DNA of 5,157 nucleotides from assembly GCA_013821525.1 (NCBI GenBank), contig JACDGR010000268.1:1-5157 (forward strand), read 5' to 3'. Made by a program: the position numbers and the translations under genes. Shown one piece after another: positions 1 to 5,157 of this stretch. Under the pieces are notes generated by a model, which made no database searches, was not told where the DNA came from, and saw only the letters and a list, made by a program, of their open reading frames with translations. The stretch is from Actinomycetota bacterium (GTDB lineage Bacteria > Actinomycetota > Thermoleophilia > Gaiellales > Gaiellaceae). Each line of letters opens with the position of its first letter. The stretch's first letter is position 1.

Positions 1-98
1 GTCAGAAGTCGCAGTACACGTCGAAGCTGCTCTTCGCGCCGCTGCCGACGAAGGTGCTGGCAGCGTCCGAGAAGACCTTGAAGACGATCCATCAATAG
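1..98 (+). CDS. pstS: C-terminal end of a phosphate ABC transporter substrate-binding protein (PstS-like), partial
   Basis: Only the last 31 codons are visible, reading from base 3 to a TAG at 96-98. The tail carries a hydrophobic stretch followed by LLFAPLPTKVL and a short lysine-rich helix (SEKTLKTI). This resembles the closing segment of periplasmic/extracellular phosphate-binding proteins, where an aromatic-x-PLP motif precedes a final helix. PstS captures phosphate outside the cell and hands it to the PstCAB permease. Context supports the call: a two-component system of the PhoR/PhoB kind and a PhoX-like phosphatase follow. No pstC starts downstream on this strand, so pstS is either a single gene or the last one of its unit. 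It converges with the kinase gene, with stop codons 24 nt apart. The call rests on a short tail and could be another solute-binding protein. Confidence 0.55.
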   Translation, partial: QKSQYTSKLLFAPLPTKVLAASEKTLKTIHQ

Positions 99-105
99 CG
101 GCAAC

Positions 106-150
106 ATGCATCCGTGCGGCGTTCAGAGAGGGAACGTCGCACGGATGCGT
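106..150. terminator. Long inverted repeat at a convergent gene junction, probable bidirectional terminator
   Basis: Arms at 108-124 and 132-148 form a 17-bp stem around a 7-nt loop (AGAGAGG). The only irregularity is one G/T wobble position. The outer bases 106/150 pair as well. The repeat follows the PstS-like stop codon by 9 nt and also covers the last codons and stop (123-125) of the opposing kinase, so it could end transcripts from both sides. There is no T-run, so it is not a textbook intrinsic terminator; stem-only terminators are common in high-GC actinobacteria. It may instead protect 3' ends. Confidence 0.6.
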
Positions 151-815
151 AGACCGTGGCCCCGCGAGCCGTCGGCTTCGACCTCGCCGCCTGCCGCAGC
201 CACGAGATGCTTGACGATCGCGAGCCCGAGGCCGGTGCCACGCGACGTGCGCGCTGCGTCGCCGCGGTAGAACCGTTCGAACAGGCGCTCGAGCGTCTCG
301 GCATCCACGCCGGCTCCGTCGTCGGCGACGGTGAGGATGCCGAGCTCGCCCGCGCGGCGCACCGAGAGAGTGCAGCGAGCCCCGTGTCCTGCGTACCGGA
401 TCGCGTTCTCCACAAGGTTGACCGTGAGGATTCGCAACATACGCGGTCGGAGGGGAAGCTCGACGTCGTCTCCCTCCACGGCCAGCTGGACACCGGCGCG
501 TGCGGCGCTGTCGTCCAGATCCTCGATCACGTTCTTCAGTACCGGCAGCGCGCGCGTCCGACCCAGTGCCACGACCTCTCGACCGCTCTCGAGCTCGGAG
601 AGGAAGAGGATCTCGTCGATCAGCGCTCCCGCATTCTCGACCTCGTCACGGGCTTGTGCGATCAGCGCGTGGACATCCGCACCCGGGAGATCCGCAGACT
701 CGAGGAGCACGAGGATGCGCGCCAGCGGTGTTCGCAGCTCGTGCGAGACGGCTGCCGTGAAGCCGGTACGCAACTCGTCGAAGCTGCGGTCGTAGGTCTC
801 GTGTTCACTCGTCAC
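123..815 (-). CDS. Short two-component sensor histidine kinase without sensor domain (PhoR-like catalytic core)
   Basis: The protein has 230 residues. The HisKA H-box SHELRTP carries the phospho-accepting His25. HATPase_c follows with an N-box (N133, N137), a G1 box DDGAG (165-169), an F-box FERF (179-182) and a G2 box RGTGLGL (192-198), so all kinase motifs are intact. Only about 24 residues precede the histidine. No membrane helix, HAMP or PAS domain is visible, whereas PhoR-type kinases normally carry them. The open frame continues upstream to 1145, but that part is arginine-rich shadow antisense to the regulator. I chose the GTG at 815-813, preceded on the minus strand by GGTGA 7 nt away. 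The gene is divergent from its likely partner regulator, with 56 nt between starts; co-directional operons are more usual. Its start codon and ribosome site lie inside an 11-bp repeat cluster, suggesting autoregulation. How it receives a signal is unknown; a PhoU/Pst-type partner protein is possible. Confidence 0.88.
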   Translation of the reverse strand: MTSEHETYDRSFDELRTGFTAAVSHELRTPLARILVLLESADLPGADVHALIAQARDEVENAGALIDEILFLSELESGREVVALGRTRALPVLKNVIEDLDDSAARAGVQLAVEGDDVELPLRPRMLRILTVNLVENAIRYAGHGARCTLSVRRAGELGILTVADDGAGVDAETLERLFERFYRGDAARTSRGTGLGLAIVKHLVAAAGGEVEADGSRGHGLRIRATFPL

Positions 816-842
816 CAGATCGTCACCAGTCCGAAACCGGAG
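810..842 (+). promoter_or_regulatory. PHO-box-like tandem 11-bp repeats between kinase and regulator
   Basis: Three units start at 810, 821 and 832, exactly 11 bp apart. The heptamers are CGTCACC, CGTCACC and CGAAACC; the first two units also share the next two bases (AG). Binding sites of PhoB in enterobacteria and PhoP in Streptomyces are direct repeats of about this length with an 11-bp period, the latter built on GTTCACC. The cluster overlaps the kinase start codon (813-815) and its presumed ribosome site (823-827). It ends 29 bp before the regulator start. Binding of the phosphorylated regulator here could repress the kinase and act on the regulator's own promoter. The period and heptamer are directly visible; the regulator identity is inferred. 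Confidence 0.6.
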
Positions 843-859
843 GGAACCGTGCTCGGGTC

Positions 860-871
860 TATCGTAGGGGC
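860..871 (+). promoter_or_regulatory. Candidate -10 element for a leaderless regulator transcript
   Basis: TATCGT at 860-865 fits the TANNNT form of actinobacterial -10 elements and stands 6 nt before the GTG start at 872. That spacing would place the transcription start on or next to the start codon. The AGGGG at 866-870 is only one base from the start codon, too close to act as a normal ribosome site, so leaderless translation is the better explanation. No clear -35 hexamer is seen, as expected for an activator-dependent promoter. On the opposite strand the same bases (866-861) read TACGAT, a possible -10 for the kinase about 46 nt before its start. Confidence 0.4.
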
Positions 872-1567
872 GTGACCCGCGTCCTGATCGTCGAAGACGA
901 CAACGTGATCGCAGACGGCATGGCGCGGCATCTCTCCGCCGCGGGGTTCGATCCCGTTGTCGTCGGCCGTGGTGAGCTGGGCCTCGCACGCTTGCGCTAC
1001 GAGAATCCGGACGTCTGCGTGCTCGACCTGATGCTCCCCGAGCTAGACGGTTGGAAGCTGATCGAGACCGCGCGTGCCGAGGGGATCGGCACGCCGATCG
1101 TCGTCGTCTCCGCGCGCGGCACCGAGCACGACCGGGTGCACGCACTCGAGATCGGCGCGGACGATTACCTCGTCAAACCGTTCTCGATGCGTGAGCTCGT
1201 CGCGCGTGTCGGGGCTGCGGCGCGCCGTGGGGTGCGCCCGGCCGAAGAGCAGCGTGGCGATGCGATCGAGATCGAGGAGCTGCGCATCGACCCGCGCGAG
1301 GTGCAGGCGTTCGTCGACGGGAAGAGCGCAGCGCTGACGCCGACCGAGTTCAGGCTTCTCTACACCCTTGCCCTCGACCGCGGCCGGGTCGTCACGCGCG
1401 ATGAGTTGCTGCAGAAGGTGTGGGGAAGGCGCGAGACGCACCGCGATCGTACGGTGGACGTTTTCGTTCGGCGGTTGCGTCAGAAGATCGACCGACCCGC
1501 GACGAAGCACTCGTTCATCCAGACCCGCTTCGGCGTCGGCTACAAGCTCGAGGCTGAACCGAAGTAG
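872..1567 (+). CDS. OmpR/PhoB-family response regulator, probable phosphate regulator
   Basis: The 231-residue protein has the standard length and order for this family. The receiver domain spans about residues 2-115, with acidic pocket E8/D9/D10, phosphorylation site D52 in VLDLMLP, switch residue S80 and conserved K102 in KPF. A winged-helix DNA-binding domain spans about 130-226, with TPTEFRLL (156-163), the recognition-helix region RTVDVFVRRLRQKI (193-206) and the terminal hairpin RFGVGYKL. Once phosphorylated it should dimerise and bind 11-bp direct repeats. Two such clusters flank this gene, one before the start and one directly after the stop. The likely partner is the divergent kinase. 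Its neighbours, a PstS-like protein and a PhoX-like phosphatase, suggest a PhoB/PhoP/RegX3-like role in phosphate starvation. The GTG start at 872 is supported by the immediate start of the receiver fold (TRVLIVEDD). Family membership is sure; the phosphate role is inferred. Confidence 0.95.
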   Translation: MTRVLIVEDDNVIADGMARHLSAAGFDPVVVGRGELGLARLRYENPDVCVLDLMLPELDGWKLIETARAEGIGTPIVVVSARGTEHDRVHALEIGADDYLVKPFSMRELVARVGAAARRGVRPAEEQRGDAIEIEELRIDPREVQAFVDGKSAALTPTEFRLLYTLALDRGRVVTRDELLQKVWGRRETHRDRTVDVFVRRLRQKIDRPATKHSFIQTRFGVGYKLEAEPK

Positions 1568-1611
1568 CGCGACCGAGTCGTCACCGCACCGTCACGACCT
1601 CGTTACCCACG
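1568..1611 (+). promoter_or_regulatory. Four-unit PHO-box-like repeat upstream of the phosphatase gene
   Basis: Heptamers at 1568, 1579, 1590 and 1601 keep an exact 11-bp period. They read CGCGACC, CGTCACC, CGTCACG and CGTTACC, matching the CGTCACC consensus at 5, 7, 6 and 6 of 7 positions. The array begins at the base after the regulator stop codon and ends 67 nt before the phosphatase start. The consensus is the same as in the cluster at 810-842, so one protein probably binds both. A possible -10 (TATCGA, 1653-1658) lies downstream and would give a leader of about 14 nt holding just the ribosome site. The distance from repeats to this -10 is longer than in a classical PhoB promoter, so the true -10 may be elsewhere. 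Confidence 0.65.
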
Positions 1612-1665
1612 CGCGGGGCGACGACCGTGAGAGTCATCCCCTGGAAGTCACGTATCGAATCGAAT

Positions 1666-1672
1666 GGGGAGG
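1666..1672 (+). promoter_or_regulatory. Strong ribosome binding site that fixes the phosphatase start
   Basis: GGGGAGG lies 6 nt before the GTG at 1679-1681. An in-frame ATG at 1664 overlaps this motif and has no ribosome site of its own, so GTG 1679 is preferred. That choice also puts two arginines and then the hydrophobic stretch right at the N-terminus, as expected for a signal peptide. Confidence 0.75.
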
Positions 1673-1678
1673 AACTCA

Positions 1679-2727
1679 GTGCAACGCAGGATCATTGTTC
1701 CGCTGCTCGCAGCGGGTGCAGCAGCGGCAGCAGTCGCTGCCGGCGTCGCGTCATCGGACGGCCCGGCATTCAGCGACGTCTCGTCGGCGAACGTCAAGGC
1801 GGCCGGCTACGCGCCGGCCTCGGTGCTCTCGCGCGAGCAACGCGACCAGATCGCCGCAGAGGGCTCGGTTCGGCTCGAGAATCCGCAGGGGATCGTCACC
1901 CACTACGGCTACGAGAACGATCTGCCGAGCGCCGACAACCCAGCGCTACCGCAGATGACGGCAACGCCGGCTTCGCCCGACCAGGTCGCGCTCCACTCCT
2001 ACGGAAAGACGTTCTCGACGCGGTGGCTCACGATCCACGACACGGCGATGGACGGCAAGGCGCCGTACATCGCGAACCCGCTTGCGAAGGCCGCTCATGC
2101 GACGCCCTTCAAGCGGCCCGAGAACGGCGTCTTCCGTCCGGGCACGAAGTCGGCGAGTTCTACTTCACCGAGACCGGCGACACGAACGCGACGAGCACGG
2201 AGAACCCGACGGCCGGCGGCTGGGGGAGCCTCTTCAAGCTCGTTCAGGCCAGCCCGTCGGCGGACACCGGCAAGCTCTCGGTCTTCTACAAGGGCGACGT
2301 CGTTCACACGGGCCTGGACAACATCCAGTTCGTGTCAGACGACGAGCTCCTGGCCGTCGAGGATGCCGGTGACACGCTCCACACCCAGCGCAAGGCGCTC
2401 GACTCCGGGTACGAGTGGAATGTCGTTACGGACTACTCGTCTGCGCAGCCGATTCGCTTCCTGGCCCAGGGCCGCGACTTCGCCGCGACCCTCGACTCGG
2501 CGTTCGCCGGCTACGGCAAGAACGAAGGCGACAACGAGCTCACCGGGATCCACGTCTCGAACGGGGATGCAGGCCGTGACGGCATCCTCGGCGCGAAGAC
2601 GCCGCGGTTCGGTGACGATCGGAAGTGGCGGATGTTCTACACGCAGCAGCACGGCGAGAACCGGACGTACGAGGTCACTGCAGCCTCGAAGTCCGATTCC
2701 GATAACTCGGACAACTCGGACGACTGA
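1679..2727 (+). pseudogene. phoX: Secreted PhoX/DUF839-type alkaline phosphatase, frameshifted and probably internally deleted
   Basis: The first 157 codons (1679-2149) encode a signal peptide (QRR, an Ala-rich hydrophobic run, then a small-residue region near 25), an ENPQG region, SPDQVALHSYG and RPENGVFRPGTK. The frame then runs into arginine/serine-rich nonsense. The expected continuation (GEFYFTETGDTNATS, GWGSLFKL, EDAGDTLHTQRKALDSGY, EGDNELTGIHVS, GILGAK, FYTQQHG) is in the frame one base away, ending at TGA 2725-2727. One extra T near 2150 would give aag-ttc-ggc-gag (KFGE) and a single protein of about 349 residues. PhoX enzymes are Ca/Fe-dependent exported phosphomonoesterases, usually well above 450 residues. 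The shortage seems to lie near residues 96-99, where the early region jumps straight to SPDQVALHSYG. A Ser/Asp/Asn-rich tail closes the protein. The upstream repeats suggest phosphate control. The single-base loss could be a sequencing error; the short middle is harder to explain that way. Confidence 0.72.
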
Positions 2728-2737
2728 ACGCTCGCCG

Positions 2738-2752
2738 GATCGTCAGACGATC
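2738..2752. terminator. Small perfect palindrome at the second convergent junction
   Basis: GATCGTC and GACGATC flank a single A at 2745. In RNA this would fold as a 6-bp stem with a 3-nt loop. It sits 10 nt after the phosphatase stop and covers the stop codon (2743-2745) of the opposing lipoprotein gene. Its position suggests a bidirectional terminator, but the stem is short and lacks a T-run. Confidence 0.3.
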
Positions 2753-3168
2753 GTGCCGTCCCCAGCCGGGGGCGGCACGGCCGTCTGGTGCCAGAGCGTG
2801 ATCTTCCCGTCCTCGACGCGGAAGATCGCTGCGGCTCTGCTGCCCGGCCCGTCGCACCGATGCTGCGGACGCTCGCCGAGCGTGAACACCATCAGGACCT
2901 CATCTTTCCCCTGTGCGGTCACGCTGACGATCGAGCCGCCGCAGGGAAGTGCCTGGTTCCAGCGCACCGCGTCTTTGTGCGTGTGCAGGACGAGCTCACC
3001 GGCCTGCACGATCTTCGCGTCACCCGCGAACAGGCGGGCTGCTGCCTCGTTGTCGTTCCGGTCGAGCGCTGCGCTCCAGCTTCGTGCGACGTCCTCGGCG
3101 GACGCAGTCTTGTGCGCGCCGCACGCGGTCAGCGCCAGTGCGAGAGAGAGGAGGACGACCGCCTTCAT
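2743..3168 (-). CDS. Small lipoprotein with NTF2/SnoaL-like domain
   Basis: The protein has 141 residues. Residues 1-15 form a short hydrophobic signal (MKAVVLLSLALALTA) ending in the lipobox LTAC, with Cys16 as the expected lipidation site, so it should be anchored outside the cytoplasmic membrane. Residues 24-130 look like a single NTF2-like cone: an opening helix AEDVARSWSAAL, DNEAAARLF, and later strands including AAIFRVEDGKITLWHQ. Two further cysteines (76 and 105) could form a disulfide outside the cell. No catalytic residues can be named; such domains act as enzymes, binding modules or unknowns. The frame is open to 3291, but the signal peptide fixes the ATG at 3168. No ribosome site is visible, so it may be leaderless. 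It converges with the phosphatase gene (15 nt between stops) and is divergent from the dehydrogenase. Confidence 0.8.
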   Translation of the reverse strand: MKAVVLLSLALALTACGAHKTASAEDVARSWSAALDRNDNEAAARLFAGDAKIVQAGELVLHTHKDAVRWNQALPCGGSIVSVTAQGKDEVLMVFTLGERPQHRCDGPGSRAAAIFRVEDGKITLWHQTAVPPPAGDGTIV

Positions 3169-3186
3169 CCGAGTAGTCTGCCCGGC
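3169..3186. promoter_or_regulatory. 18-bp divergent start region, probable leaderless promoter for the dehydrogenase operon
   Basis: Only 18 bp separate the lipoprotein ATG from the dehydrogenase GTG. TAGTCT at 3174-3179 matches TANNNT and stands 7 nt before the GTG at 3187, the spacing expected for a leaderless transcript. No ribosome site precedes that GTG. On the minus strand the six bases ending 7 nt before the lipoprotein ATG read CAGACT, a weaker -10. Any -35 elements must lie inside the opposite coding regions. Confidence 0.4.
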
Positions 3187-4324
<1,138 letters not shown>

Positions 4325-4341
<17 letters not shown>

Positions 4342-4891
4342 CGAGCCCGTCCGCCTGACGAAGATCTACACCCGCGGCGGCGATGAGGGTCAGACGTCAC
4401 TCGGCGACGGATCTCGCGTCTCGAAGCTCGAGCCGCTCGTCCGCGCGTTCGGGGCCGTCGACGAGCTGAACTCGCTGCTCGGCTGGGTACAGGCCGAGGC
4501 GCCCGACCCGCGCCTCGAACGGATCCAGAACGAGCTCTTCGACCTCGGCGCGGATCTCTCCGTGCCATATGAGGCCGGCGACAGCAAGCTGCGCGTCACC
4601 GCCGAGTCGGTCGAGCGGCTGGAGCGCGAGTGTGACGAGGCGAACGCCGCGCTCTCCGAGCTGCGCAGCTTCATCCTGCCGGGCGGTTCAGAGGCTGCCG
4701 CGCGGCTGCACGTCGCACGGGCCAACTGCCGGCGGGTCGAGCGGGAGGTGCTCGCCTGCGCGCAGGAGCGCACGCTCAACCCGACCGTGCTCGTCTACCT
4801 GAATCGGCTGAGCGATCTGCTCTTCATCCTGTCCCGTGCGGCGAATGCGGGGCAGGCCGAGCCGCTCTGGAAGCCGGGTGGGGAGCGATAG
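4325..4891 (+). CDS. pduO: PduO-type cob(I)alamin adenosyltransferase
   Basis: The 188-residue protein transfers the adenosyl group of ATP to cob(I)alamin, giving adenosylcobalamin (EC 2.5.1.17), and in this family acts as a trimer in the cytoplasm. The N-terminal ATP-binding motif is KIYTRGGDEGQTSLGDG (13-29); the usual TRTGD has Gly in place of the second Thr at residue 18. It is followed by FGAVDELNSLLG (42-53). The helix FILPGGSEAAARLHVARANC (116-135) leads into RRVERE (136-141), where the family has its conserved arginine cluster. LNRLSDLLFILSRAAN (159-174) is the closing helix. The ATG at 4325 overlaps the dehydrogenase by 17 nt, so the two are probably translationally coupled; GGGGAGG at 4315-4321 precedes it by only 3 nt. 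The cofactor it makes is needed by the mutase encoded next, a standard and functionally sensible pairing. Confidence 0.95.
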
Positions 4892-4892
4892 G

Positions 4893-4946
4893 TCAAGCTC
4901 TACTGGAGGTTGATGATCCAAGGGATAAACCTCGACCTGAGGTTGA
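4893..4946. promoter_or_regulatory. Two tandem 21-bp palindromes upstream of the mutase gene, probable operator
   Basis: The first copy (4893-4913) is TCAAGCTC, five bases, GAGGTTGA. The second (4926-4946) is TAAACCTC, five bases, GAGGTTGA. Each left arm differs from the perfect complement TCAACCTC at one position. The right arms are identical. Arms, 5-bp spacer and orientation are the same, and the copies are 33 bp apart, about three helical turns, placing both on one DNA face. They occupy most of the 99-nt gap before the mutase. Two dimers binding side by side would fit a MerR- or TetR-type regulator, but I cannot assign the family. No convincing -10/-35 pair was found. Folding in RNA is also possible, without a T-run. 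Confidence 0.55.
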
Positions 4947-4990
4947 GATGCGAGTCGACTTGCTGCTCGATCGGGCAGAATCTCTGGCAG

Positions 4991-5157
4991 ATGGCGACGA
5001 CCGAGGACCCGCGCGAGGTGACCGCCGGCGGCGAGGCCGCCGAGACCGACACGGAGGCGTGGCGCTCGGCGCTCTACGACGCCGTGCCCGAGCGCAGGGG
5101 CGAGCTCTTCTCGACGATCTCCGGGATCGACAACGAGCCGCTCGCAACCCCTGACTC
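4991..5157 (+). CDS. Methylmalonyl-CoA mutase-family protein, N-terminal fragment
   Basis: Fifty-five full codons are visible before the window ends. After an acidic, Ala/Thr-rich leader, residues 24-54 read WRSALYDAVPERRGELF, then STISGI, then EPLATP. This matches the start of the large (catalytic) subunits of B12-dependent acyl-CoA mutases, where a helix rich in E/R leads to SGI(x)3-PL(Y)TP just before the TIM barrel. These enzymes rearrange succinyl-CoA/methylmalonyl-CoA or related short acyl-CoAs using adenosylcobalamin. The adenosyltransferase directly upstream supports the call. Third codon positions are almost all G or C, confirming the frame. The ATG at 4991 lacks a clear ribosome site; the frame stays open upstream through the palindromes, with a TTG at 4943 as the only visible alternative start, which I consider unlikely. 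Whether it is a methylmalonyl-, isobutyryl- or ethylmalonyl-type mutase cannot be decided from this part. Confidence 0.75.
   Translation, partial: MATTEDPREVTAGGEAAETDTEAWRSALYDAVPERRGELFSTISGIDNEPLATPD

Noticed and set aside
816..1145. Upstream extension of the kinase reading frame by about 110 residues on the minus strand
   Set aside because: It is arginine- and serine-rich, has no domain features and lies antisense to the intact response regulator. It is a high-GC shadow frame.
2144..2152. Programmed ribosomal frameshifting in the phosphatase gene
   Set aside because: No slippery run, no supporting upstream ribosome-site-like motif and no clear downstream structure were seen. A lost base is simpler.
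2788..3186. N-terminal extension of the acyl-CoA dehydrogenase frame
   Set aside because: It is antisense to the lipoprotein gene, and the family's normal N-terminus begins exactly at GTG 3187.
4892..4990. Cobalamin riboswitch before the mutase
   Set aside because: The gap is about 99 nt, too short for a complete cobalamin riboswitch. It is mostly filled by two palindromes, and no B12-box-like core was recognised.
4948..5154. Plus-strand open frame starting at ATG 4948
   Set aside because: It overlaps the mutase N-terminus in another frame, with Arg/Asp-rich composition and poorer third-position G/C than the mutase frame.

Overview
The window is GC-rich DNA with strong G/C at third codon positions, frequent GTG starts and very short or absent leaders. 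Together with the gene content this points to a high-GC actinobacterium. A deep lineage such as Thermoleophilia (Gaiella/Solirubrobacter-like) is my guess from the protein styles; nothing in the window proves it.

Left part (1-2727) looks like a phosphate-starvation locus. It opens with the last 31 codons of what is probably the phosphate-binding protein PstS (+). A histidine kinase on the - strand (123-815) converges with it, and the two share a long inverted repeat. The kinase has HisKA and HATPase_c domains but no sensor or membrane segment. It is divergent from an OmpR/PhoB-type response regulator (872-1567, +). Next comes a secreted PhoX/DUF839-type phosphatase gene (1679-2727, +), which reads through only if one base is restored near 2150 and which also seems to lack a large internal segment. 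Two clusters of CGTCACC-like heptamers repeat every 11 bp. One covers the kinase start and lies upstream of the regulator (810-842); the other sits between the regulator and the phosphatase (1568-1611). This is the geometry of PhoB/PhoP boxes, so the regulator probably controls itself, the kinase and the phosphatase in response to phosphate.

Middle (2743-3168, -): a small lipoprotein with an NTF2/SnoaL-like domain. It converges on the phosphatase gene and is divergent from the next operon across only 18 bp.

Right part (3187-5157, +) is a coenzyme B12-linked acyl-CoA module: an acyl-CoA dehydrogenase, a PduO-type cobalamin adenosyltransferase overlapping it by 17 nt, and after a 99-nt gap the N-terminus of a methylmalonyl-CoA mutase-family protein cut by the window end. 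The dehydrogenase would oxidise an acyl-CoA, the adenosyltransferase would make adenosylcobalamin, and the mutase would use it. The gap before the mutase holds two copies of the same 21-bp imperfect palindrome exactly 33 bp apart, a likely operator for an unknown regulator.

No RNA genes, mobile elements, CRISPR arrays or riboswitches were seen. The items most worth checking are the two 11-bp repeat clusters, the damaged phosphatase gene, the sensorless kinase and the tandem palindromes before the mutase.
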